Positions 44,878 through 53,285 are shown, numbered from the stretch's first letter. The stretch is 64,000 nt of DNA from Marinobacterium iners (GCF_017310015.1 NZ_CP022297.1:1426001-1490000), one strand, 5' to 3'. Program-made: numbers and translations. Notes: a model not told the origin generated them from the letters alone.

Positions 44878-45678
44878 TCAGTTCCCGTTCGTGTCAGTCA
44901 GGTTGTTGGGGTTAGACGGTGAGGCTGCAGCGGCAGGAAACCGGCACGGCGCCTCGGCCGTGACCAGATGGAGATCCGCAAACAGGGCGCCGGTTTGAAC
45001 GCCGCTGTTGTCACTGTCAGAAGCCACGGCCAGTTGCAGCGTACGGGCCGAATCGGTGCCAAACAGTTGCTGCAGGTCCGTCAGCAGGTTGCGGCGTTCT
45101 TCCACCCAGCGGCCGGTATCGTCCCTGCCGCTGCGCAGGACCAGCATCCGGGCGCGGTCGGTATAGGCGTTGTCTGCCGTGGTGCCGATGGGATGACGGT
45201 TGTCCCAGATATAGTTGATGGCGGCATCGGGCAGGTCATCGCCGTGCAGCGTGCGGGCCAGGCCCAGCTTCATGCGTGTGCCGAGGCTCATGGCACTGTC
45301 GGGCAGGTCAAAGGTGACGTAGACACGGGCGGCATAGTCATCGCCCGCCTTGGTGGTCATGTCAGCCTGCTCGATGGGGCTGTCGACCCACCAGCGCCAG
45401 CAGAGCACCGGCGTCTGATCCAGATCCACATGCAACGGGCGCGCCAGCAGCGCCATGGCGGCCTCGGCACGGGCTTCAACAGCGGCCACCCCCTGATGTT
45501 GGCGCAGGCCATATTGGGTCGCCGGGATGTTGTCCTCGAAACGTACCAGCTGCCAGGGGGCCTGCGGCAGGCTGCTGTAGCGGCTGAAATCACCCAGCAT
45601 GACGACTTCAGCCCCCGACAGGGCCGGGGTGCACAGCGATGCGCTTAAAACAGTGGCGCGCAGTAAGCGGCTTCTCAT
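44878..45678 (-). CDS. DUF3047 secreted protein
   Basis: This 266-residue protein has a signal peptide ending near ALSGA. The body matches DUF3047: WQLVRFEDNIPATQYGLRQ, CWRWWVDSPIE, DDYAARVYVTFDLPD, INYIWDNRHP and RNLLTDLQQLFG. The family has no assigned activity; its members are periplasmic. It overlaps the glycosyltransferase gene by 4 bp and is one base from the symporter gene. The last 25 residues are Ser/Thr/Asn-rich and probably unstructured. Confidence 0.82.
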   Translation of the reverse strand: MRSRLLRATVLSASLCTPALSGAEVVMLGDFSRYSSLPQAPWQLVRFEDNIPATQYGLRQHQGVAAVEARAEAAMALLARPLHVDLDQTPVLCWRWWVDSPIEQADMTTKAGDDYAARVYVTFDLPDSAMSLGTRMKLGLARTLHGDDLPDAAINYIWDNRHPIGTTADNAYTDRARMLVLRSGRDDTGRWVEERRNLLTDLQQLFGTDSARTLQLAVASDSDNSGVQTGALFADLHLVTAEAPCRFPAAAASPSNPNNLTDTNGN

Positions 45679-46301
45679 ATCGAATGTCCTGACAGGGATG
45701 GATAGTGCTCAAGTCGCGCCAGATCGTCGGGCTCATCCAGATCCCAGAGCGGCTCACTTTCATGCCAGCGCCAACCCAGTTGTCTGAGGCGGTCACGGGT
45801 CAGCGTTGTTACCTGATCCGTACTCCATGGCATATCGCTGAACAGGGATGCATCAAATCGGCGCAGCCCCAGCAGGGAGTAGCCGCCATCCAGCACGGGG
45901 CAGAGGCAAGCATCCTGTTTCATCAGCGTGGTAGCCATGGCCTGCAGCTTTGGTGCTTCCAGCTGCGGGCAGTCGGTGCCGATCAGCATCACCGGCAGTC
46001 CTGATGCCAGCCCCCGTCGAGCCGCTGTGGCCATGCGCTGGCCCAGATCCCCGTCGGACTGTTCGGTCAGTTCGAGCCGGTCATTGTCATGCCAGTGGTG
46101 CCAGTAGTCGGCACGTCGGTCCGGGGTCACACACAGCTCCACCGGACCCAGATCGGCCGCCAGCGCCTGTGTAACCACGTGGTGCAACAGCCGGTCGGCC
46201 AGTTCGGCGGCCCCCTGTGCCCCCAGTGCCGGAATCAGCCGGGTCTTGGCAAGGCCTGGCCGGGGTTCCTTGGCGATGATGATGATGCGTACTGCGTTCA
46301 T
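45675..46301 (-). CDS. TIGR04282-type glycosyltransferase/nucleotidyltransferase (arsenosugar cluster, DUF2064)
   Basis: This 208-residue protein has a nucleotide-sugar transferase (GT-A) fold: IIIIAKEPRPGLAKTRLIPALG at the N-terminus, MLIGTDCPQLEAP as the DxD-like site, and CLCPVLDGGYSLLGLRRFD. These are the marks of the DUF2064/TIGR04282 family annotated with arsenosugar biosynthesis next to ArsS. The start at 46301 overlaps the preceding gene by 4 bp and lies directly before the conserved region. The activity is not proven for the family. Confidence 0.83.
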   Translation of the reverse strand: MNAVRIIIIAKEPRPGLAKTRLIPALGAQGAAELADRLLHHVVTQALAADLGPVELCVTPDRRADYWHHWHDNDRLELTEQSDGDLGQRMATAARRGLASGLPVMLIGTDCPQLEAPKLQAMATTLMKQDACLCPVLDGGYSLLGLRRFDASLFSDMPWSTDQVTTLTRDRLRQLGWRWHESEPLWDLDEPDDLARLEHYPSLSGHSI

Positions 46302-46984
46302 CGATAGCGCTCCGCCAGTTGTTGTGCCGGGGTTCCACGCCAGTAGGCCCAGCGCAGTTGCCACATCAGCAGGATGGTGCGCCAGCTGCCACGGCTGTCC
46401 CAGCGCCGGCCGGAGGTGGTGACGGTTTGGCGCAAACAGATGGGGGCGACGACCGACTTCAGGCGTTTACTGATCTCGATATCTTCCATCAGCGGCTGCT
46501 CGGGGAAGCCGCCGACCCGTTCGAACAGCTCACGGCTCATGAACAGCGCCTGATCGCCGGTTGCGATGCCGCTCAGGCGGGAGCGCAGGTTCATCAGGCG
46601 GGCGATCAGCGGCAACATGCGTGAACGTCCTTCAATTTGCACATCGAAGCGACCCCAGACATGAGGGTGATTGGCAAGCGCAGCCAGTACCGCTTGATCC
46701 GCCCCGTCCGGCAGGCGTGTATCGGCATGCAGGAACAGCAGGTTGTCCGCTTTGCAGGCGCGCGCGCCGCTGTTCATTTGAGTGGCGCGACCACGCGCGG
46801 CATCCAGTACCCTGAAGCCCTGTGCTCGAGCGGTTTCGGGCGTCTGGTCATGACTGCCGCCATCGACCAGCAGCACCTCGGCACCGCGCTGCTGCCAGTG
46901 ACGCAGATGCTGCAAGAGCCGGGGCAGTGCCTCGATCTCGTTCAAGACCGGCACCACGATCGCAAGATCGGTCTGGGTGGTCAT
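46298..46984 (-). CDS. TIGR04283-type family 2 glycosyltransferase (arsenosugar cluster)
   Basis: This 228-residue GT2 enzyme has IVVPVLNEIEALPRLL at the N-terminus, a VDGGSHDQT nucleotide-binding site, LFLHADTRLP as the metal-binding site and GVGGFP-like FERVGGFPEQPLMEDIE. This arrangement is typical of TIGR04283, found beside TIGR04282 and ArsS. It is soluble with a slightly hydrophobic C-terminal helix. The start at 46984 is one base beyond the preceding stop. Together with the TIGR04282 protein it may transfer a sugar moiety to the ArsS product; this is inferred from recurring neighbourhood. Confidence 0.85.
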   Translation of the reverse strand: MTTQTDLAIVVPVLNEIEALPRLLQHLRHWQQRGAEVLLVDGGSHDQTPETARAQGFRVLDAARGRATQMNSGARACKADNLLFLHADTRLPDGADQAVLAALANHPHVWGRFDVQIEGRSRMLPLIARLMNLRSRLSGIATGDQALFMSRELFERVGGFPEQPLMEDIEISKRLKSVVAPICLRQTVTTSGRRWDSRGSWRTILLMWQLRWAYWRGTPAQQLAERYR

Positions 46985-46985
46985 C

Positions 46986-49136
46986 TCAGCCTCTCCTCCA
47001 GGCATGGTAGCGCTGCAGCCATTTCATGGCGGCTTCGGGGGCATGTGCCTTTTTCCATTCGCCGGCGGCATACTTGTTGGCTTCGGCCCAGGTGGGGTAG
47101 GTATGAATGGTGCCCAGTACCTTGTTCAGCCCCAGTCCGTGCTTCATCGCCAGCACAAACTCGGCCAGCAGTTCACCAGCATGACTGCCCGCGATATAGA
47201 CGCCGAGAATGCGATCCTTGCCCGGTGCCGTGAGCACCTTGACGAAGCCAGTGCGTTCGCTCTCGGTAATGGCGCGATCCAGATCATCCAGATCATAACG
47301 GGTCACCTCATACGCGACGCCCTGATCAATGGCCTCCTGCTCGCTCAGGCCCACCCGTGCCACTTCAGGGTCGGTGAAGGTGGTCCAGGGAATCACGCGG
47401 TAGTCGGCACGAAAGCGCTTGAACTGCCCGAACAGGGCATTGACGGCGGCGTACCACGCCTGATGTGCCGCCGTATGGGTGAACTGATAGGGTCCGGCCA
47501 CATCACCCACGGCATAGATATTGGGGTAGAGGGTTTCCAGATAGTCGTTGGTGACGACTGTGCGCCGGGTTTCGATCCCCAGTGTCTCCAGTCCATAACC
47601 GGTGAGGCGTGGCTGTCGGCCTACGGCGATCAGCAACTGATCGAATTCCAGTGCTGTTTCCTGTTCCTGATGCTCGCAGATCAGGAACTTGCGCCCTTCG
47701 CGCAACTCGGTGCGCAGGGCGGCGTGTCCGGTCAGCACCTTTACGCCGTCGGCCTGCATGGAGGCCTGCACCAGCTGGGCCACTTCCTCATCCTCACGCG
47801 GCAGCAGGCGTGTGCCGCGCTGCACCTGTGTCACGTTCGAGCCCAGGCGCGCAAAGCTTTGTGCCAGCTCACAGCCGATGGGGCCGCCACCCAACACGAT
47901 CAGTCGCTTCGGTGGGATATCCAGTTCTGCAAACCTGTCCCACAGGGTATCGCTGGTGACATAGCCGGTCTCGTCCAGTCCCGGCAGTGGCGGCACGACC
48001 GGGCTGGCGCCGGTGGCGAGAATGATGCTGCGGGCAGTCAGACGCTGGCGGCTCCCATCGTGCAGGCGGATCTCCACCGTCCAGGGATCAATCAGGCTGG
48101 CATGCCCCTGAAGGACTTCGACACCCAGCCCGGTATAGCGCTCAACGCTGTCATGGGGCTCTACCTGACGGATCACCTCATGGATACGTGCCATGACGGT
48201 ACGGAAGGAAAAACTCGGGTTGGTCGCTTCAAGACCATAGCGCTCGGCGTGCTTCATCTGATGGGCTACACGGGCGCTCTTGATCAGCGCCTTGCTGGGG
48301 ACGCAGCCGTAGTTGAGGCAGTCGCCGCCCATTTTGTGGGCTTCGATCAGGGTCACTTTGGCGTTCACGGCGGCCGCGATGTAGGACGACACTAACCCCC
48401 CGGCGCCCGCGCCGATCACGATCAGGTTACGGTCAAAGCGCGCCGGTTTTTTCCAGCGGGCATAAACCCGGCGGCGCTGAATCAATCCAGTCACCTTCTT
48501 CGCCAGCAGCGGGAACAGGCCCAGCAGCGCGAAGGAGATTAGCAGATCAGGCGAGAGAATGCCGGACAGGCTTTCAAGCTGGGCAATCTGGGTGCCGGCA
48601 TTCACGTAGACCAGCGTGCCGGCCAGCATGCCGATCTGGCTGACCCAGTAGAAGGTCCAGGCCTTGATCGGCGTGAGGCCCATCAGCAGGTTGATCAGGA
48701 AAAAGGGAAATGCCGGTACCAGCCTCAGGGTGAACAGGTAGAACGCCCCGTCTCGCTCAATACCGCGATTGATGGCTGCCAGTCGTGAACCGAAACGCTG
48801 CTGTACCGAATCACGCAGCAGATAGCGCGACACCAGAAACGCCAGTGTGGCGCCGATGGTGGATGCAAACGACACTAGTACTGTGCCCTGCAGCAAACCG
48901 AACAGGGCACCTGCGGCAACAGTCATCACAGCCGCACCGGGCAGCGACAATGCTGTAACCACCACATACAGGGTAAAAAAGGCACCAGCCGTAATCAGTG
49001 GAAACTGACTGCGCCACTGCTCGAACTGACCCAGGCCCGACTTAAGCCCTTCCAGTGTCAGCCAGTGGTGCAGATCCAGCATAAAGAAAGCACCGGCAAC
49101 GGCTGCAAGGATGGCCAGTATCAGCAGTTTTTTCAT
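46986..49136 (-). CDS. Fusion of VTT (TVP38/DedA-like) membrane domain with flavin disulfide reductase
   Basis: This 716-residue fusion has residues about 1-230 forming a TVP38/TMEM64-type VTT membrane domain (LPGAAVMTVAAGALFGLLQG, RLVPAFPFFLINLLMGLTP). Residues about 240-716 are a class I pyridine nucleotide-disulfide oxidoreductase like mercuric reductase or dihydrolipoamide dehydrogenase. FAD site VIGAGAGGLVSS, redox-active Cys pair GGDCLNYGCVPSK, second dinucleotide motif VLGGGPIGCELAQ, AVGDVAG and the C-terminal HTYPTWAE base are all present. The N-terminal HMA domain and C-terminal Cys pair of true MerA are absent. It overlaps arsS by 4 bp. A membrane-tethered reductase acting on a thiol, lipoyl or metalloid substrate is plausible. 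Confidence 0.88.
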   Translation of the reverse strand: MKKLLILAILAAVAGAFFMLDLHHWLTLEGLKSGLGQFEQWRSQFPLITAGAFFTLYVVVTALSLPGAAVMTVAAGALFGLLQGTVLVSFASTIGATLAFLVSRYLLRDSVQQRFGSRLAAINRGIERDGAFYLFTLRLVPAFPFFLINLLMGLTPIKAWTFYWVSQIGMLAGTLVYVNAGTQIAQLESLSGILSPDLLISFALLGLFPLLAKKVTGLIQRRRVYARWKKPARFDRNLIVIGAGAGGLVSSYIAAAVNAKVTLIEAHKMGGDCLNYGCVPSKALIKSARVAHQMKHAERYGLEATNPSFSFRTVMARIHEVIRQVEPHDSVERYTGLGVEVLQGHASLIDPWTVEIRLHDGSRQRLTARSIILATGASPVVPPLPGLDETGYVTSDTLWDRFAELDIPPKRLIVLGGGPIGCELAQSFARLGSNVTQVQRGTRLLPREDEEVAQLVQASMQADGVKVLTGHAALRTELREGRKFLICEHQEQETALEFDQLLIAVGRQPRLTGYGLETLGIETRRTVVTNDYLETLYPNIYAVGDVAGPYQFTHTAAHQAWYAAVNALFGQFKRFRADYRVIPWTTFTDPEVARVGLSEQEAIDQGVAYEVTRYDLDDLDRAITESERTGFVKVLTAPGKDRILGVYIAGSHAGELLAEFVLAMKHGLGLNKVLGTIHTYPTWAEANKYAAGEWKKAHAPEAAMKWLQRYHAWRRG

Positions 49137-50095
49137 CCCTTGTCTCCAATGGCGCCACCACAGCTGCTGCCCTGACCGGCGGTACAGCCATAGCAGTGGT
49201 CGCCGGTGCAGATCGTGCTGCCGGCCAGATCGGCGTTGAGCAAATCCTCAAGGTGGCGTTGCGTGCCCGGTACAGGCATTTCCAGCTGCTGGTTGAAGTC
49301 GCAGTCATACAACCGGCCCTGCCAGTCAACGCTGAGGGTGCTGCGGCACATCAGATTGTCCAGATTGGTCTGGCTGAAATTGTCCTTCAGCAGTTGCATG
49401 TAGGGCTCAAACTGACCTTTGGACAGCAGCATGGAGCCGAACCGCTTGATCGGCATGTTGGTGATGGTGAACAGCTGATTGAAGACAATACCGAAGTGTT
49501 CGGCCAGCTCACGCGTGTAATCGGCTTCCAGTGCCTGCTGTGGCGGTGGCAGAGAAGGCCCCTGCGGGTTGTAGACCAGGTTGAGCACCAAACCGGAACC
49601 GGGCTGGCCATAACCAAGTGCGTTCAGTTTCTGCAGCCCTGCAATGCTCAGGTCAAACACTCCCTTGCCGCGCTGTTTGTCCACGTTTTCAACCGAGTAG
49701 CAGGGCAGGGAGGCCACGATCTCCACCTGCTGTTCGGCGAGAAACTCGGCCAGGCCGGTCTGATCTTTTTCAAACAGAATGGTCAGGTTGCAGCGGTCGA
49801 TCACCTTCACGCCCAGCGCACGCGCAGCGCGTACCAGTTCGCGAAAGCGCGGGTGCATTTCCGGTGCGCCGCCGGTCAGATCCAGAGTGTCGATTTTGCG
49901 TGTTTTCAGTACCTGAGGGATCAGGTCAATCAACGCATCGCTCATCATCTCGGTACGATTGGGGCCGGCATTGACGTGGCAATGCACACAGGTCTGGTTA
50001 CAGCGATAGCCCAAATTGACCTGCAGGGTCTGTGTTCTGTCGCGGCGTATCGTGGGAAAGTCGGTCACTTCCAGCAGTTCTATGGTCGACAGCAT
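49133..50095 (-). CDS. arsS: ArsS-type radical SAM enzyme (arsenosugar biosynthesis)
   Basis: This 320-residue radical SAM protein has the cluster motif CNQTCVHC at Cys32, Cys36, Cys39, then HVNAGPNRTEMM, a TGGAPEMHP segment and a C-terminal Cys-rich part (CDFNQQLE, GDHCYGCTAGQGSSCGG) of the ArsS/DUF3641 family. ArsS joins a 5'-deoxyadenosyl group to dimethylarsenite, the first step to arsenosugars. No ArsM arsenite methyltransferase is in the window, so the methylated substrate must come from elsewhere or the true substrate differs. The gene is 57 bp after the anti-sigma gene and heads the biosynthetic part of the operon. Confidence 0.88.
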   Translation of the reverse strand: MLSTIELLEVTDFPTIRRDRTQTLQVNLGYRCNQTCVHCHVNAGPNRTEMMSDALIDLIPQVLKTRKIDTLDLTGGAPEMHPRFRELVRAARALGVKVIDRCNLTILFEKDQTGLAEFLAEQQVEIVASLPCYSVENVDKQRGKGVFDLSIAGLQKLNALGYGQPGSGLVLNLVYNPQGPSLPPPQQALEADYTRELAEHFGIVFNQLFTITNMPIKRFGSMLLSKGQFEPYMQLLKDNFSQTNLDNLMCRSTLSVDWQGRLYDCDFNQQLEMPVPGTQRHLEDLLNADLAGSTICTGDHCYGCTAGQGSSCGGAIGDKG

Positions 50096-50152
50096 GTGTC
50101 AGCCCCCTTGAAAAGGTGTGTTTTGATATTAGTCGCGGCTCGGGCTGGAATA

Positions 50153-50359
50153 TTACAGCTCGTCATCACAGTTTTTTTCAGTGGAGCTGCCCTTTGCGTA
50201 CAGCCGAGTGATGTCGCGCAGTTCATGCATCTGTTGTCCAAAATTGCGGCAACCGGAACACATCATCAGGTGGACTTTCAGCTCGGCACGTTCTGCAAGG
50301 GTCAGCTCTCGATCCAGCGCCTGTGACAGCAGTGCAGTGGCCTGTCTGCAGTTCATCAT
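50153..50359 (-). CDS. Zinc-finger (zf-HC2) anti-sigma factor
   Basis: This 68-residue protein carries the zinc-binding anti-sigma pattern with Cys4, His30, Cys34 and Cys37 (VHLMMCSGCRNF). No membrane segment is present, so it is a soluble redox- or metal-responsive anti-sigma factor of the ZAS type. It overlaps the sigma gene by 4 bp, the usual way cognate pairs are encoded. Oxidation or arsenic binding to the Cys residues could release the sigma factor, an attractive idea given the operon, but untested. Confidence 0.85.
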   Translation of the reverse strand: MMNCRQATALLSQALDRELTLAERAELKVHLMMCSGCRNFGQQMHELRDITRLYAKGSSTEKNCDDEL

Positions 50360-50952
50360 GGTGTGTCTCCTTTCTGAAACCAGCCGTTATCGAGACATTG
50401 ACGCAGCTTCATGCGCGCCCGATAGAGCGTTACGTTCAGGTTGTTTTCGCTGATTGACTCGGTGTGACAGATTTCGGTCGTGGACAGTTCAAGAAATTCG
50501 CGCATCATGAAAAAACGGGCATAGTGCTCGGGCAAGGCGTTCAGGCAGATGTCGAATACCCGCCAGAAGTGGCTTCTCTCAATGTCCAGGTCAGGCTGCT
50601 GCCATTTAACCGGCCGCTGGGTGCGATGCCAGTGCCCGCGACCGTTGAACAGGCTATCCATCCAGCCCTCATCGTTTGTATCGGTATCCCTGTCCTGACT
50701 GACATAACGCTGTTGCTGCCGCAGCAGATCAACAACTTTGTGCTTGAGAACGGCAAACACCCAGGTTTTGAGGGCGGCCTGACGCTTGAAGGCCGAACCG
50801 TTCTTGAGTGCGCCGAGCATGGCTTCCTGCACCGCATCCTCAGCCAATACCGCGTCCTTCAATTGCAGAGTGGCAAATTTCAGCATCTGAAGGCGCAACT
50901 CTGCGAGGAATTCGGGATCCTGCAGCCCCTGCGGGGCATTTTCGTCTGACAT
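50356..50952 (-). CDS. ECF-type sigma-70 factor (TIGR02943-like)
   Basis: This 198-residue group IV sigma factor has region 2 (LAEDAVQEAMLGALKN, ALKTWVFAVLKHKVVDLLRQ) and region 4 (LPEHYARFFMMREFLELS, NLNVTLYRARMKLRQCL). Between them sits the linker with FNGRGHWHRTQRP that is typical of the TIGR02943 family, whose members are commonly encoded beside a small zinc-finger anti-sigma factor. It is the first gene of the nine-gene unit and probably activates its own operon. Divergent from it is the arsenic resistance operon. Confidence 0.87.
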   Translation of the reverse strand: MSDENAPQGLQDPEFLAELRLQMLKFATLQLKDAVLAEDAVQEAMLGALKNGSAFKRQAALKTWVFAVLKHKVVDLLRQQQRYVSQDRDTDTNDEGWMDSLFNGRGHWHRTQRPVKWQQPDLDIERSHFWRVFDICLNALPEHYARFFMMREFLELSTTEICHTESISENNLNVTLYRARMKLRQCLDNGWFQKGDTP

Positions 50953-51080
50953 GGCGATACCGGTTCAGTGAAGCAACGTACGATTAGGGTCTTTAGTCGT
51001 GCAGTAGTTGAAAAACTTACACATTATTTGAGATTAGCATGGCTGGTGATGCGGTTACCCGTGACAATCCTCCCTATTGC

Positions 51081-51114
51081 TATATGAAACTTTACATATA
51101 TGTTTTTTCATATA
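51081..51114 (+). promoter_or_regulatory. Candidate ArsR operator/promoter region of the ars operon
   Basis: TATATGAAA (51081-51089) and TTTCATATA (51106-51114) form a 9-bp inverted repeat with a 16-bp AT-rich spacer containing CATATATG. The site lies 31 bp before the ATG of the ArsC-ArsR fusion gene. AT-rich imperfect palindromes of this sort are typical binding sites of ArsR repressors. No experimental consensus could be applied. Confidence 0.55.
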
Positions 51115-51144
51115 TTCTGCCTTTTAAATGAAGACGGGGTAGAT

Positions 51145-51933
51145 ATGAAAACACGTGTCCTTTTCCTTTGTTCGGCCAACTCCGCCCGCTCACAGATGGC
51201 TGAAGTGCTGCTGCGTCATTTCGGCGGTGATCGATTTGACGTATTCAGTGCCGGCACAGAGCCCTCAACGGTCGATCCCCGTACCCTGGAGGCGCTGAAG
51301 GGCTTCGGACTGGAGGCTCAGGGGCTTGTCTCAAAGTCGGTTGAGCGCCTTGGAGATCAGCATTTCGATTATGTGATCAGCCTGTGCGACAAGGCGCATC
51401 GTGAGTGTCGATACTGGCCCGGCGGTGGTGTGGTGATGGCCTGGGAGTTCCCGGATCCCAAGGCGAGCAATGATCCGAAAGCGTTTGAACGTACCCTGCA
51501 GGAGATCAGCGAGCGAATCCGTCTGTTCATGCTGGTGAACAGCAAGGACGTGAACTCGCAGGTGAAGGTGTTGCAGCCGCTGGAGTTCTACAAGTCACTG
51601 GCGGATGAAACGCGCCTGCTCAGCTTGCTGTTGATTGAGCAGGAGGGTGAGCTGTGTGTGTGTGAGCTGATGGCCGCACTGGACCTGCCGCAGCCGAAAA
51701 TTTCACGCCATCTTGGCCAGCTGCGCAAGGCGGGGCTGCTGCTGGACCGTCGCCAGGGACAGTGGGTGTTTTACCGGCTCCATCCCCTGTTGCATGACTG
51801 GATGCGGGACGTACTGCGCCAGACACGTGAGCACGGCACTCGTATGCTGCAGCAGCCACTGGCGCGTCTGGAGGCGATGGGAGATCGCCCAAGCAAGGGT
51901 GGCAATGTCTGCGGTACGGCGTTGGCCGGTTAA
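51145..51933 (+). CDS. Fusion protein: thioredoxin-linked arsenate reductase (LMW-PTP type ArsC) - ArsR repressor
   Basis: This 262-residue fusion has an N-terminal domain (1-135) of low-molecular-weight phosphatase type arsenate reductase. It has P-loop CSANSARS (Cys9 to Arg15) and the resolving Cys81 and Cys88 in LCDKAHREC, the triad of thioredoxin-coupled enzymes. Residues about 143-262 form a winged-helix ArsR domain with the As(III)-binding ELCVCEL (Cys171, Cys173) and recognition helix QPKISRHLGQLRKAG. Start ATG 51145 is set by the conserved MKTRVLFLC. The order (ArsC first, ArsR second) couples enzyme and sensor in one chain. It heads the plus-strand arsenic operon and probably autoregulates it. 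Confidence 0.92.
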   Translation: MKTRVLFLCSANSARSQMAEVLLRHFGGDRFDVFSAGTEPSTVDPRTLEALKGFGLEAQGLVSKSVERLGDQHFDYVISLCDKAHRECRYWPGGGVVMAWEFPDPKASNDPKAFERTLQEISERIRLFMLVNSKDVNSQVKVLQPLEFYKSLADETRLLSLLLIEQEGELCVCELMAALDLPQPKISRHLGQLRKAGLLLDRRQGQWVFYRLHPLLHDWMRDVLRQTREHGTRMLQQPLARLEAMGDRPSKGGNVCGTALAG

Positions 51934-51959
51934 TACATCTGAATACAGAGGTACCTGTC

Positions 51960-53285
51960 GTGTACAAGCAACTGTTAGGGCTCTATGACAGTAACCGGCG
52001 TGAAGGCAATCTGCTGTTTCTCATGCTGGCGGCCTTTCTCGCCATCTATTTTGTACCGGCGGGTACGGCGCGCTTTGACAATGCCGTACTTGAAGCGGTG
52101 CGCCTGACCAACTGGTATGCGCGTGAACATGTCATCCTCTGTCTGCTGCCCGCGTTTTTGATCGCAGGCGCCATGGCGGTCTATATCAGTCAGGGTGCCG
52201 TGATGCGTTACCTTGGGCCTGATGCATCCAAGCCGGTCGCGTTCAGCGTGGCCTCCGTTTCGGGCACCTTGCTGGCGGTGTGCTCCTGTACGGTACTGCC
52301 GCTGTTCGGCGGCATCTACAAGCGGGGCGCGGGTCTTGGGGCCGCGATCGCCTTTCTCTATTCCGGCCCGGCAATCAATGTGATGGCGGTGGTGGTGACG
52401 GCCAAGGTACTCGGTGCCGAGATCGGTATCGCCCGTGCTGTGGGTGCCATTCTGTTTGCGCTGGTGATCGGCACCATCATGCATCTGATTTACCGCAGGG
52501 AGGAAGCAGAGCGCTCAGTGAAGAGCAGCCGAGGTTTTGAGGGTGAGTCGGGCGATCGCCCCATGGGAGTTGTGGTTGGTTTCTTTGCCCTGATGGTCGG
52601 GATTCTGGTATTTGCCAACTGGGCGGCGGCCGACAGTGAGACATGGATGGTGATTTATGAATGGAAGTGGCCGATCACCGCCGTGCTGGCATCACTGCTG
52701 GCTGCGCTGCTGGTCTGGCGTTGGCACTGGCCGGCTCATCAGTTGTTGCTGCTGGGCACCGTGGTACTGGTGGCGGCCTGGCTTGTGCCTGCGGCCCCCG
52801 AACTGCCGTTTGCCATCGGCATTGCCGGCTTGATGATCATTGCGAGCCTGCGCGAGCAGGATCGGGAGTGGGCCGTGCAAAGCTGGGACTTTGCCAAACA
52901 GATCCTGCCATTGCTGCTGGCCGGGGTATTTGTCGCCGGCTTTGCGCTGGGGCGGCCGGGCAGTGAAGGCATCATCCCGTCACAATGGGTGGCGGCTGCA
53001 GTGGGTGACAACAGCTTGATGTCTACCATTCTCGCCTCTTTCCTTGGTGCCCTGATGTACTTCTCGACACTGACTGAAGTGCCGATCGTCGAAGCACTGA
53101 TGGGAGCCGGAATGGGCAAGGGGCCCGCGCTGGCCCTGCTGCTGGCGGGCCCGGCACTGTCACTGCCCAACATGCTGGTGATCCGCACCATTCTGGGCAC
53201 CGAGAAAACACTGGTCTACTGTGCACTGGTTGTCGTGATGGCCACCATCACCGGTTATGTATACGGCAACCTCTGGCATGCCTGA
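51960..53285 (+). CDS. ArsP/YraQ-type permease (DUF318)
   Basis: This 441-residue membrane permease has about ten helices. Two inverted halves each hold the family hallmark: SVSGTLLAVCSCTVLPLFGGIYKRGAGLG with FLYSGPAINVMAV in the first, and FFSTLTEVPIVEALMGAGMGKGPALALLLAGPALSLPN-like elements in the second. ArsP members export trivalent organoarsenicals; others in the family have unknown substrates. It begins with GTG 51960, 26 bp after the ArsC-ArsR gene. A 76-residue thioredoxin-like protein follows, an association seen often for this family. Arsenical export is inferred from context. Confidence 0.84.
   Translation: MYKQLLGLYDSNRREGNLLFLMLAAFLAIYFVPAGTARFDNAVLEAVRLTNWYAREHVILCLLPAFLIAGAMAVYISQGAVMRYLGPDASKPVAFSVASVSGTLLAVCSCTVLPLFGGIYKRGAGLGAAIAFLYSGPAINVMAVVVTAKVLGAEIGIARAVGAILFALVIGTIMHLIYRREEAERSVKSSRGFEGESGDRPMGVVVGFFALMVGILVFANWAAADSETWMVIYEWKWPITAVLASLLAALLVWRWHWPAHQLLLLGTVVLVAAWLVPAAPELPFAIGIAGLMIIASLREQDREWAVQSWDFAKQILPLLLAGVFVAGFALGRPGSEGIIPSQWVAAAVGDNSLMSTILASFLGALMYFSTLTEVPIVEALMGAGMGKGPALALLLAGPALSLPNMLVIRTILGTEKTLVYCALVVVMATITGYVYGNLWHA

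Noticed and set aside
46977..48395. Long plus-strand open frame (472 codons) opposite the VTT-flavoprotein gene
   Set aside because: The opposite strand has clear FAD, NAD and redox-Cys motifs and operon overlaps; this frame shows none and is a shadow.
51960..53285. Calling the permease definitively ArsP
   Set aside because: The DUF318 hallmarks are clear, but the family includes permeases of unknown substrate; only context supports organoarsenical export.
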